From Bacillota bacterium (GTDB lineage Bacteria; Bacillota_A; Clostridia; DSM-8532), in assembly GCA_023424865.1 (NCBI GenBank), contig JAFADM010000106.1:1-10227 (forward strand): a stretch of 10,227 bases of DNA. The letters are read 5' to 3'. Within the stretch, counting starts at the first letter, position 1. The number at the start of each line of letters is the position of its first letter. This document shows, one piece after another, positions 1 through 6,187 of the stretch. Under the pieces are notes generated by a model, which was given only the letters and a program-made list of their open reading frames with translations, was not told the origin of the DNA and did not search any database. The position numbers and the translations under genes were made by a program.

Positions 1-338
1 CGGCACCTGCCCTGGGCATCAATACAGCTATGGGAAGCAACACGATTACTATCAGTGTTCCCGGTGTTTATTGGGTGGAATTTATGATGCTTCTTCAGTC
101 AACCACCGGGCCGTTAGGTCTGAATGCAGGTGTACGCATCAATTCAAATTTCTCAGCTCCGTCATTGTTTATTTCTACAATCATTGACTCGGATTTTAAG
201 CAGATTACCCTAAGTTCATTTGTCCCTCTGGATACCGGTGATATATTGGATCTCGCCATCTCCAGTGTGACAGGAGGATCTGTTTTATTTGGTCCTGGTT
301 TAAATGGAAGCCTGCATGTCATGCGAATCAGCAGTTGA
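1..338 (+). CDS. C-terminal part of a BclA-like spore-surface (exosporium) protein, 5' end outside window
   Basis: The reading frame is open from base 3 and ends at TGA 336-338, so only the last 111 or so residues are present. The visible part is a glycine/serine-rich beta-sandwich with alternating hydrophobic strands, for example ITISVPGVYWVEF and SGSLH-like turns near the end. This resembles the C1q/TNF-like C-terminal domain that caps collagen-like exosporium proteins of the BclA type in Bacillus and Clostridia. In that family the domain trimerises and sits at the outer spore surface. The Gly-X-Y collagen region that would settle the assignment lies upstream of the window. A strong terminator follows 12 bases after the stop, so this gene ends its own transcript. 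The domain assignment is by sequence feel; an internal ATG at 30 is not a likely true start because the frame continues upstream. Confidence 0.7.
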   Translation, partial: APALGINTAMGSNTITISVPGVYWVEFMMLLQSTTGPLGLNAGVRINSNFSAPSLFISTIIDSDFKQITLSSFVPLDTGDILDLAISSVTGGSVLFGPGLNGSLHVMRISS

Positions 339-350
339 CAGCAGTATTGG
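334..350 (+). repeat. 17-bp direct repeat, copy 1
   Basis: GTTGACAGCAGTATTGG spans the stop codon of the BclA-like gene. An exact second copy lies at 991-1007. The two copies flank the 640-base segment holding the helix-bundle gene. A 17-base exact repeat is not expected by chance in 10 kb. Here TTGACA has no -10 box at the right distance, unlike copy 2. Confidence 0.75.
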
Positions 351-388
351 GAGGTGTACGGTGTAAAGACTGTACACCTCCTTTTTTT
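350..388 (+). terminator. Intrinsic terminator of the BclA-like gene
   Basis: A perfect 10-bp stem, GGAGGTGTAC (350-359) with GTACACCTCC (372-381), has a 12-base loop and is followed directly by seven T (382-388). It lies just after the stop at 338 and is oriented for the plus strand. Confidence 0.9.
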
Positions 389-530
389 ACCAGCTTAATT
401 TATTAAATAATAAAAACTATAAGCAAATAGTAATAATTTAATAGAACAAAAAATACAGCGAATGGGCTGGTTAAATATTTTCAGGCTGCACAAACTAAAA
501 GCATCACAAACACAAAGGAGAGAACATATC

Positions 531-962
531 ATGGACGGCAACACCGAGCTACTCAATTATATTTATCAGAATTCGCAAATGGGTCTCCATTCAATTGAAC
601 AGCTTTTAAAGAAAACAGAGGATGGAAAGTTTAAAAACCATCTGTCCACCCAGCATGAGGAATATAAAGCAATCAATACTCAAGCCAGAGAACTTCTAAA
701 GGAAAAAGGTCATGAAGAAAAGGACTTGGGAGCCATGGCCAAGCTCACAACTCAGTTCTCCATCAACGTAAACACCTTAACCGACCACAGTCCTTCCCAT
801 ATGGCGGAAATGATGATGCAGGGAAGCACTATGGGAATTATTGATGCAACAAAAAACCTTAATAAGTATGCCAATGCGGATGAAGCCATTATCTCCCTCG
901 GACGGAAGCTGCTGCGTACGGAGGAATCCAATGTAGAGCACTTAAAGGGCTTTCTTCAATGA
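531..962 (+). CDS. Small all-helical conserved protein, possibly ferritin-like fold
   Basis: This is a 143-residue soluble protein with no signal peptide or membrane segment. It reads as four or five amphipathic helices: about 2-30, 33-58, 65-84, 87-111 and 115-142. Glu and His residues are scattered along them (HSIEQ near 20-24, QHEEY at 41-45, EESNVEH at 131-137). The stretch SPSHMAEMMMQGSTMGI (87-103) resembles a block I recall from uncharacterised clostridial proteins. A ferritin-like or DUF2383-like bundle is possible, but I cannot see a full set of metal ligands, so function is unknown. The start at 531 is chosen because AAAGGAG (514-520) sits 10 bases upstream. An in-frame ATG at 462 would add 23 residues without a ribosome site. 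The gene stands alone between a terminator and the next promoter. AT-rich DNA at 395-450 probably holds its promoter, but no box is convincing. Confidence 0.8.
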   Translation: MDGNTELLNYIYQNSQMGLHSIEQLLKKTEDGKFKNHLSTQHEEYKAINTQARELLKEKGHEEKDLGAMAKLTTQFSINVNTLTDHSPSHMAEMMMQGSTMGIIDATKNLNKYANADEAIISLGRKLLRTEESNVEHLKGFLQ

Positions 963-990
963 AATTTCAGCAATATTAATCCTATTCAAT

Positions 991-1007
991 GTTGACAGCA
1001 GTATTGG
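991..1007 (+). repeat. 17-bp direct repeat, copy 2
   Basis: This is an exact copy of 334-350. Here the TTGACA in the repeat forms the -35 box of a plausible promoter. Flanking bases on either side do not match copy 1. Confidence 0.75.
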
Positions 1008-1021
1008 TTTTATCATAAAAT
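992..1021 (+). promoter_or_regulatory. Probable sigma-A promoter for the leader ORF and ABC operon
   Basis: A perfect -35 TTGACA (992-997), an 18-base spacer, then TAAAAT (1016-1021), which matches TATAAT at five of six bases. Transcription would start near 1028, about 60 bases before the small ORF. No other convincing promoter is seen between here and the ABC genes. GGTG (1029-1032) and CACC (1044-1047) could form a small 5' hairpin in the transcript. Confidence 0.5.
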
Positions 1022-1088
1022 GCTTAATGGTGGCTTAAAATAGCACCTAATGAATGATTTTTAATTTTAATGAAAGGTGGTGAGAGGT

Positions 1089-1289
1089 ATGAAACATTGG
1101 GCCGGCTTGAAAAGCTTATTATGGATTCAGGATGAGTCTATGCGCGGCATTGCATTCAAAAAAGCCTTCTATAGGGATATTTGCGCCCTTCCGCCCCATA
1201 TTTGTGCCAAAATTGGTCTTTTATGGGATAAATCTACCCTTTTTAATCGTTTTGAATGCCTCTTGCCTCACATAAAGCCAGCCTTATAA
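1089..1289 (+). CDS. Small hypothetical protein (66 aa) in the leader of the ABC operon
   Basis: This ORF encodes 66 residues and resembles no family I recognise. The ATG at 1089 follows AAAGGTGG (1073-1080) with an 8-base gap; a GTG at 1077 is possible but lies inside that ribosome site. The protein is basic, with three Trp, three Cys (one pair spaced C-A-L-P-P-H-I-C) and no clear signal peptide or membrane helix. It begins about 60 bases after a promoter and ends 22 bases before a strong terminator, which is followed closely by the ABC exporter. It could be a small independent gene, or a leader peptide whose translation influences the terminator. There are no runs of one amino acid such as classical attenuator peptides carry. 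The good ribosome site and open frame argue for a real gene, but with no known homologue I am only moderately sure. Confidence 0.45.
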   Translation: MKHWAGLKSLLWIQDESMRGIAFKKAFYRDICALPPHICAKIGLLWDKSTLFNRFECLLPHIKPAL

Positions 1290-1311
1290 AAAAGGCTTTG
1301 CCATGTGCTGC

Positions 1312-1343
1312 AACCCGGTGTTCAAACGAACCCGGGTTTTTTT
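1312..1343 (+). terminator. Strong intrinsic terminator/attenuator just before the ABC operon
   Basis: The left arm 1312-1323 (AACCCGG, bulged T1319, GTTC) pairs with 1328-1338 (GAACCCGGGTT). This gives 11 bp with one bulge and a four-base loop AAAC, followed by a T run to 1343. It ends about 31 bases before the first ABC gene, leaving no room for another promoter. Just upstream, two mutually exclusive hairpins are possible around the small ORF's stop: AAAGCC 1274-1279 with GGCTTT 1294-1299, or GCCTT 1281-1285 with AAGGC 1292-1296. Confidence 0.85.
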
Positions 1344-1374
1344 GCGCCCGGAAACTACTTAAAGGAGCAAACAC

Positions 1375-2142
1375 ATGGTTAAATATATAAAAACAGCCCA
1401 AATGGCCTGCCTCGAAAAAACCAACGGCGGGATCATCTATCTTCTGCCCGACATATTCCTGAAAGCGGGAACTCTTGTGGCACTTATTTTCCTTTGGCGC
1501 GCCGCTCTATCTTCAGGTGTTAAGGCGGAAATGAGCCTGTCCCAGATGCTGTCCTACGCTTATGCCAGCACTATTTTGTCAAGTCTGCTGGTGGTTAGGA
1601 CGGCTGCCTCAGGCTGGTTGTCCGAGGGTGTTCTTCTAAAGCTCTACGGACGCCCACTCTCGGTTCTGGGCCAGCTTGCCGCTCAAACCGTTGGAGGTTG
1701 GCTTCCCATGCTGCTTATGTTCTCGCTGCCCATGGCCCTGCTATCACCTTTTTTAGGCGTAAGCCTGATACCCGCAACCTGGTGGTTTTACCTCAGTTTG
1801 ATTTTATGCATTACCTTGGGCTTTGCCATGGACTTTCTTCTGGCCTGCCTGTGCATTAAGCTTAGGGGCATGACCTGGCTTGTAAGCCGAATTCATCTGG
1901 CCATTGTCTCTCTCTTTTCCGGAACAGTTATTCCTATAAAGCTTCTCCCTTACGGTCTTGCGGAAATAATGGCTTATCAGCCCTTTGCAAGCCTTGGCGG
2001 GGCCCCCCTGTCCCTTCTGGCGGGATCTGCGGATCCTTTTAATGTGATAGGCCTCCAGCTTTTTTGGAATGCCGTTCTATGGCCTCTTACCCTCTATATC
2101 TTTAAAAAATCACAGGAAGGAATTGTAAGCTATGGCGGATAA
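1375..2142 (+). CDS. ABC-2 type exporter permease, first subunit (COG4587-like)
   Basis: This is a 255-residue integral membrane protein, the usual size for ABC-2 permeases. It has about six hydrophobic segments, near 22-42, 58-74, 101-127, 131-161, 168-190 and 222-244. The early LIFLWRAALSSG and the late FSGTVIPIKLLP followed by YQPFASLGGAPLSLL resemble the uncharacterised COG4587/COG3694/COG4586 exporter group (DUF990-type). AAAGGAG at 1361-1367 precedes the ATG by seven bases. Its stop overlaps the next permease by 11 bases, so the two are translationally coupled. With the second permease it would form the membrane channel powered by the third gene's ATPase. Substrates for this group are not established, and nothing here identifies one. 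Expression should depend on read-through of the terminator at 1312-1343. Confidence 0.88.
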   Translation: MVKYIKTAQMACLEKTNGGIIYLLPDIFLKAGTLVALIFLWRAALSSGVKAEMSLSQMLSYAYASTILSSLLVVRTAASGWLSEGVLLKLYGRPLSVLGQLAAQTVGGWLPMLLMFSLPMALLSPFLGVSLIPATWWFYLSLILCITLGFAMDFLLACLCIKLRGMTWLVSRIHLAIVSLFSGTVIPIKLLPYGLAEIMAYQPFASLGGAPLSLLAGSADPFNVIGLQLFWNAVLWPLTLYIFKKSQEGIVSYGG

Positions 2143-2980
2143 AATAAATTTCAAGCGTGTGCTTCAACTACTTTCAATATCAGCCAAAATGGATCTGGCC
2201 TGGCTTTTAAGAGATACCAAATATGCCCTGGCCGGTATTCTTGCCGATGCCATCTCCAATATATCCACAGTTTCCGGTGTCTACCTTATTGCAGTCCGTT
2301 TTGGAGGCATTGGCGGCTTAAGTGCGGATGAGGTGCTTTTTATGATGGCTTACTCCACACTCGTCACCGGGATTTTTATCCTCTTCGGCTCAGGCAATAA
2401 TATTCATATAAGCCGGATTATCGGAAGAGGCCAGCTGGATCATCTTTACATGCAGCCGCTTCCCTTGGGTATTCAGCTTTTAACCAGCGGCTTCTCCCCT
2501 TTTACAGGAGGAAGCAATATGGTTGTGGGAAGTATTCTGATGTTTATCTCGATTCAGCGTTTGAATCTTTCCATTACCCTCTGGTGGTTTTTTATGCTTG
2601 TGGTTTACCTTATAACCACAATGGTTCTTATCATTGCCAGATCCTATGCGGTATCCAGCACCGCCTTCTACGCTCCTGTAGCCATGGAAGAGATAGCTAC
2701 CACAGCCATTGAGGGCACCTGGTTTTTAAGCACCTTCCCCCTTTCGGGAATGCCCTTTTTTATTCAGCTTCCCCTTCTTACGCTGCTTCCGGAGGGACTT
2801 ATGGCCTGGTTCCCCGCATTATGCCTTTTAGGCAAGCCTCCCGTTGGCTTTACCCCCTACTTCCCCTTTGCCGTAACCTTCTTATTCGCTTTAACAGCCA
2901 GCTTTTTATTCAGGAAAGGATTGAAATATTATGTTACAAAAGGCTCCAACAGATATGTTCCCTACGGATATCGCCGTTAA
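2132..2980 (+). CDS. ABC-2 type exporter permease, second subunit (COG3694-like)
   Basis: This is a 282-residue membrane protein with about six hydrophobic segments. A conserved-looking cytosolic block, IIGRGQLDHLYMQPLPLGIQ (about 95-114), matches the 'G.lD..L.rPl' signature I associate with COG3694/DUF990 permeases. This pairs it with the first permease as the other half of a heterodimeric channel. AGGAAGGA (2114-2121) lies 10 bases before the ATG at 2132, inside the end of the preceding gene. Its last 50 bases overlap the start of the ATPase gene, again suggesting coupled translation and fixed stoichiometry. The C-terminus is Tyr/Arg-rich and cytosolic. Substrate unknown. Confidence 0.87.
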   Translation: MADKINFKRVLQLLSISAKMDLAWLLRDTKYALAGILADAISNISTVSGVYLIAVRFGGIGGLSADEVLFMMAYSTLVTGIFILFGSGNNIHISRIIGRGQLDHLYMQPLPLGIQLLTSGFSPFTGGSNMVVGSILMFISIQRLNLSITLWWFFMLVVYLITTMVLIIARSYAVSSTAFYAPVAMEEIATTAIEGTWFLSTFPLSGMPFFIQLPLLTLLPEGLMAWFPALCLLGKPPVGFTPYFPFAVTFLFALTASFLFRKGLKYYVTKGSNRYVPYGYRR

Positions 2981-3968
2981 TCTAAAAGACGTAACCAAGA
3001 CCTTTACCCAGTGGCAGCGCGACAATACGGGAAAAGGAATTCTAAAAAATCTCATCAAGCCTGAAAAGAGGATCATCAAAGCGCTGGACCAGGTATCCTT
3101 TTCTATTGGAAAGGGTGAATTTGTCGCCTATGCCGGCCCCAATGGCGCGGGAAAAAGCACAACCATGAAGCTTTTGTGCGGTATGCTTCTGCCTAACGAA
3201 GGAAGGATTACGGTTCTGAACCGCTCTCCCATTAAGGATCGTATTCCTCTTATGCAAAATCTGGGCATACTTTTCGGCAACCGTACCGAGCTTTGGTGGG
3301 ATCATCCCGTTATTCAAAGCTTTAAGTGGAAAAAGGTTGTATGGAATATTCCGGACGATGTTTACGAACGCAACCTGAGCAGGGTTATTGAGCTTCTTGA
3401 CTTGGAAGGAATTCTTAAGACCTTCGCAAGGGAATTGAGCCTGGGCCAGCGGATGCGGGCGGATTTGGGCTTGCTTCTGCTTCACAGCCCTCAGCTTCTC
3501 CTTCTGGATGAACCTACGCTGGGGCTGGATGTGGTAGCTAAACGGCAAATGATTGAGTTTCTTAAAAGGCTCAACCGTGAGGATGGGGTTACCATTGTGG
3601 TTACAAGCCATGATATGGATGACCTGGAGGAAATGGCCCAGCGCATTCTCATGATTTCCAACGGCCACGTTGCCTATGACGGCAGTTTCCAGGGCTTAAG
3701 AAATGTAACAGGTAATCTTACCCGTGTGAATCTCACTATGGGAGGAGGTACAATTCCTAAGCTACCCCAGACAACACATTGCCATTTGCTTTCAGCCAGT
3801 CACGAGGTTTACGAGTATGAAATTGACCTGGATAAAACACCTATCGAAGCACTTATGGGGCAGTTGTCCCAACTTAAGGGACTTCGGGATATCGAGATTA
3901 AAAAAGCGCCTATCGAGCAGGTTATCGCGCAGCTCTATAAGGAATGGAAGAGTTCCGAGTGCGTGTAA
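2931..3968 (+). CDS. ABC-2 exporter ATP-binding protein (COG4586-like)
   Basis: This 345-residue cytosolic ATPase has the full nucleotide-binding set. Walker A GPNGAGKST is at 69-77, the signature LSLGQRMRADL at 169-179, Walker B and catalytic Glu LLDEP at 191-195, D-loop LGLD at 197-200 and the H-loop His227. The long insert before Walker A (about 26-50), the block FGNRTELWWD (115-124) and the signature LSLGQ rather than LSGGQ are typical of the COG4586 group. This fits the two permeases encoded just upstream. The usual Q-loop Gln is not seen; Asn117 stands at the likely position. About 100 C-terminal residues after the ATPase core (from about 245) form an accessory domain. ATG 2931 is chosen because AGGAAAGGA (2912-2920) precedes it; ATG 2955 has a poor site. 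It overlaps the previous gene by 50 bases. Its transcript ends at the hairpin 4019-4051. Confidence 0.93.
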   Translation: MLQKAPTDMFPTDIAVNLKDVTKTFTQWQRDNTGKGILKNLIKPEKRIIKALDQVSFSIGKGEFVAYAGPNGAGKSTTMKLLCGMLLPNEGRITVLNRSPIKDRIPLMQNLGILFGNRTELWWDHPVIQSFKWKKVVWNIPDDVYERNLSRVIELLDLEGILKTFARELSLGQRMRADLGLLLLHSPQLLLLDEPTLGLDVVAKRQMIEFLKRLNREDGVTIVVTSHDMDDLEEMAQRILMISNGHVAYDGSFQGLRNVTGNLTRVNLTMGGGTIPKLPQTTHCHLLSASHEVYEYEIDLDKTPIEALMGQLSQLKGLRDIEIKKAPIEQVIAQLYKEWKSSECV

Positions 3969-4018
3969 TACATCTGGATAAGTGCAAACTTTCAATGTTG
4001 AAAAGTAGTCAAAACCTC

Positions 4019-4051
4019 AGCAGGAGCGGCCGTTTGGCCGCTCCTGCTTTT
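4019..4051 (+). terminator. Terminator of the ABC operon, possibly bidirectional
   Basis: A perfect 13-bp stem, AGCAGGAGCGGCC (4019-4031) with GGCCGCTCCTGCT (4036-4048), has loop GTTT and is followed by a short T run to 4051. On the minus strand the same stem is followed after four bases by TTTT, so it may also stop the converging acyl-CoA synthetase transcript. Confidence 0.85.
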
Positions 4052-4062
4052 AATTTGCAGCC

Positions 4063-4108
4063 ATTTGCGTAAGCAAATCTGACTACAAGGTAGCGGGGCG
4101 ATGCCCCT
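4063..4108. repeat. Two small intergenic palindromes between convergent genes
   Basis: ATTTGC (4063-4068) pairs with GCAAAT (4073-4078) around loop GTAA. GGGGC (4095-4099) pairs with GCCCC (4103-4107) around loop GAT. The second has the same 'short GC-rich stem, three-base loop' design as hairpins at 5961-6043 and 8130-8144. It could also help end the minus-strand transcript, though no good T run follows. Confidence 0.6.
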
Positions 4109-4147
4109 AAGCTTTTGATTAAGTTCTGATGAATGTATCGCGTTTCA

Positions 4148-5863
4148 TTATTTTTGGTCCTTAAGCTCCTGGTAACGCTTGATTTTTCTTGTGGTGGTCT
4201 TAATGAATTCTTCTTCACGAAGGCCAAAGTCCCGGATATACTTATAGGTTACCAGTTCCTTATTGATCCGCTTGACTTCCTTGCCGATAATTTCTTCCAC
4301 ATTGGCACCCAGCTGCAATCCGTTTTTCAAATCCTCTTCAATTTTTTCATGATCCGGCACGATGACTGCGCAAACAGCGGTATCCCCATCGTCCGTGCTC
4401 TTTCCGTAAACAAGGGATTCTTTAATATACGGGCTGCGGTTTAATAAGGTTTCAATTTCCTCAGGGTAAATGTTTTTACCATTTTTGGTAACAATAACAT
4501 TTTTCTTTCTTCCTGTGATGTGAACAAAGTTGTCGGAATCAATGAAACCCTGATCTCCCGTATAGAACCAGCCGTCCTTAATGACCTTGGCTGTGGCCTC
4601 CGGATCCTGATAGTAGCCCAGCATGACACTGGAGCCCTTGGCCTTTATTTCGCCGATGCCGTCCGCATCCGGGCTGTCAATAGCCACTTCCAGGTTGGGA
4701 AGGGGTATGCCTGCGGCGTCATCCTTATAAAGAATATCCCGGTTAAGAGCCACAATAGGGGCGCACTCGGTAAGTCCGTAGCCCTGAACAAGCTTTATGC
4801 CTATGTCCCTGAAGCCCTTGGATACCAGAGGATCAATGGCTGCTGCGCCGCTTATGAAAAGGCGCATATGCCCGCCCAGACCTTCATGAATTTCGGCAAA
4901 GAGCTTGCCTCTTATATCAACGCCCACTTTTCTTAAGACATTGCTGATGGCAATACCCATCTTAAGCTTGCCCATACTGCCTTTTTTAGCAACCTGGTTC
5001 ATAAGCTGCTTGTAAATGGACTCAAAAACCAGAGGAACACCGTTCATGACAGTGGTTTTGGATTCCTTGAGGTTTTTCACGATATGACGAAGGCCCTCAC
5101 AATAGGCAATGGTGCAGCCTCTGTAAATTTGGCATAAGAAGCCGCAGGTGCATTCGTAGGTATGATGTAGAGGCAGAACGGAAAGGAATACATCCTTATC
5201 GTCGATATAGAGCATGGAGCACATGTTCATAAGATTTTCACTGACATTTCTGTGAGAGAGCATAACAGCCTTAGATTTGTCAGTGGTGCCCGAAGTAAAA
5301 AGCAGAATGTTCATCGCATGATCGTCTATCTTTGCATTTACAAATTCGGTATTGCCTTCCGCAAGGGCTTTTGCGCCGCTTTCCTTCAGAAGGGCAAAGG
5401 AGGTAATAGGCCCCTCGCTTTTTTCGGCATCCATATTGATGTAAAAACGTGTGCTGGACTTTCCTATAAGTACCTCTACCTTAGATGCCTGGGCAGAGGA
5501 ATAAATAATGGCGTCTGCCTCCGAACGAGTTATAAGGCTGCTGATTTCATTTTGAGGCAGCTCTTTGTCAAGGGGCACGACGATGCCTGCTCCGTTGACG
5601 GTTGCAAGATAAGCCACTGACCATTCGTAGCGGTTCTCACCGATAATGGCTACTTTCTTGCCTTTGAGGCCAAGCTGGATTAAAGCCGTTCCAAGAGCGT
5701 CCACGTCTGCCTTGAATTTCTTGTAGGAGACCGGTACATAATCGGGGCTCTCCTTTGTCTTAACCAAAAAAGCGGCTTTGTCCCCATAGATTTCAGCGCT
5801 GGAGTTTAGCATCTCCTTTAAATTGCTGATCTTTCGGACCTCATAAAGATTTTCGTACTTCAT
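4148..5863 (-). CDS. Long-chain-type acyl-CoA synthetase (AMP-dependent, class I adenylate-forming)
   Basis: This is a 571-residue cytosolic enzyme expected to join a fatty acid to CoA through an acyl-AMP intermediate, using ATP. Motifs in order: phosphate loop TSGTTDKSK (190-198), the YGLTE block (362-366), YTGD (434-437), hinge GRKKNVIV (451-458) and the C-terminal TTTRKIKR (556-563) with the likely catalytic Lys560. NGKNIYPEEIE after the hinge is typical of long-chain rather than acetate enzymes. The phosphate loop has DKSK where many relatives have GxPKG. The start is 5863 rather than the in-frame ATG at 5899, because a perfect TATAAT overlaps that first ATG. AAAGGAAAG lies about nine bases before 5863. 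The gene stands alone, converging with the ABC operon. Acyl chain length and pathway (phospholipid or fatty acid recycling) cannot be told. Confidence 0.9.
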   Translation of the reverse strand: MKYENLYEVRKISNLKEMLNSSAEIYGDKAAFLVKTKESPDYVPVSYKKFKADVDALGTALIQLGLKGKKVAIIGENRYEWSVAYLATVNGAGIVVPLDKELPQNEISSLITRSEADAIIYSSAQASKVEVLIGKSSTRFYINMDAEKSEGPITSFALLKESGAKALAEGNTEFVNAKIDDHAMNILLFTSGTTDKSKAVMLSHRNVSENLMNMCSMLYIDDKDVFLSVLPLHHTYECTCGFLCQIYRGCTIAYCEGLRHIVKNLKESKTTVMNGVPLVFESIYKQLMNQVAKKGSMGKLKMGIAISNVLRKVGVDIRGKLFAEIHEGLGGHMRLFISGAAAIDPLVSKGFRDIGIKLVQGYGLTECAPIVALNRDILYKDDAAGIPLPNLEVAIDSPDADGIGEIKAKGSSVMLGYYQDPEATAKVIKDGWFYTGDQGFIDSDNFVHITGRKKNVIVTKNGKNIYPEEIETLLNRSPYIKESLVYGKSTDDGDTAVCAVIVPDHEKIEEDLKNGLQLGANVEEIIGKEVKRINKELVTYKYIRDFGLREEEFIKTTTRKIKRYQELKDQK

Positions 5864-5897
5864 GCCATTATTCTTTCCTTTCGCTTTGGATATGCTC

Positions 5898-5926
5898 ATT
5901 ATACCCTAAAGATGCGTAAATGGGAA
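5898..5926 (-). promoter_or_regulatory. Promoter of the acyl-CoA synthetase gene
   Basis: Read on the minus strand: -35 TTCCCA (5926-5921, four of six matches), a 17-base spacer, then a perfect -10 TATAAT (5903-5898). Transcription should start near 5891, giving a leader of about 28 bases before ATG 5863. The -10 box overlaps the upstream ATG at 5899, so that codon is not in the message. Confidence 0.7.
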
Positions 5927-5948
5927 TCATTACGTATTAATTGACTTT

Positions 5949-5975
5949 AATAAGAACCCCACCCGCTTAACGCAA
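5949..5975 (+). repeat. 27-bp direct repeat, copy 1 (start of a palindromic element)
   Basis: The 27 bases beginning AATAAGAACCCCACCCGC recur exactly at 6060-6086. This copy continues into a full hairpin (5961-5994); the second copy stops after the left arm. Confidence 0.85.
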
Positions 5976-6043
5976 GCATAGCTTGCGAGCGGGTACCCGG
6001 GATGCTTGGGCGAGCAGCAGGCTTTGCCTGCGACCAGCCCGGG
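5961..6043. repeat. Pair of strong intergenic hairpins, REP-like palindromic element
   Basis: Hairpin one: ACCCGCT (5961-5967), bulge TAA, CGCAAGC (5971-5977), loop ATA, then GCTTGCGAGCGGGT (5981-5994), 14 bp in all. Hairpin two: GCAGGC (6017-6022), loop TTT, GCCTGC (6026-6031), inside an outer stem of 6005-6011 with 6037-6043. CCCGGG also occurs at both 5996-6001 and 6038-6043 and could pair instead. No T run follows, so this looks like a mobile or REP-like palindromic repeat rather than a normal terminator. It sits between divergently transcribed genes, where no terminator is needed. Confidence 0.75.
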
Positions 6044-6059
6044 AACCTTGTTGTTTCAC

Positions 6060-6086
6060 AATAAGAACCCCACCCGCTTAACGCAA
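6060..6086 (+). repeat. 27-bp direct repeat, copy 2 (half palindrome)
   Basis: This is an exact repeat of 5949-5975, offset 111 bases. After CGCAA the sequence departs (ATATATCCCGC...), so the right arm of the hairpin is missing. This copy looks like a truncated element. It ends 19 bases before the -35 box of the blaI promoter. Confidence 0.85.
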
Positions 6087-6105
6087 ATATATCCCGCATG
6101 AGGTG

Positions 6106-6134
6106 TTGACAATTAGGTCTATAAGTTATAGACT
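6106..6134 (+). promoter_or_regulatory. Promoter of the blaI-blaR1 pair
   Basis: A perfect -35 TTGACA (6106-6111), 17-base spacer, then TAGACT (6129-6134, four of six matches). The first operator covers the spacer and -10. Transcription is expected near 6141. Confidence 0.65.
6117..6133 (+). promoter_or_regulatory. BlaI-type operator 1
   Basis: GTCTATAAGTTATAGAC is a perfect palindrome around a central G. It overlaps the -10 region, so a bound repressor would block RNA polymerase. Its form resembles known BlaI/MecI operators, which are also dyads upstream of the regulator genes. Confidence 0.85.
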
Positions 6135-6144
6135 TAACTCATCC

Positions 6145-6163
6145 GGTCTATAACTTATAGACC
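6145..6163 (+). promoter_or_regulatory. BlaI-type operator 2
   Basis: GGTCTATAACTTATAGACC is a 19-bp perfect palindrome around a central C. Its inner 17 bases are the exact reverse complement of operator 1, and the centres are 29 bp apart. It covers the start of the transcript, where the RNA could also fold into a short 5' hairpin. Confidence 0.85.
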
Positions 6164-6187
6164 CATCCTGTTTTTGGAGGTCTGCCC

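Noticed and set aside
334..363. TTGACA at 335-340 as a promoter for the helix-bundle gene
   Set aside because: No -10 box follows at 16-18 bases, and a strong terminator lies directly downstream.
3042..3668. 208-codon minus-strand frame
   Set aside because: It lies wholly inside the ABC ATPase gene, which has all its motifs. It shows no domain of its own.
5961..6043. Hairpins as a CRISPR or a riboswitch
   Set aside because: There are only two copies of the 27-base unit, one lacking the second arm. There are no regular spacers and no known riboswitch core.
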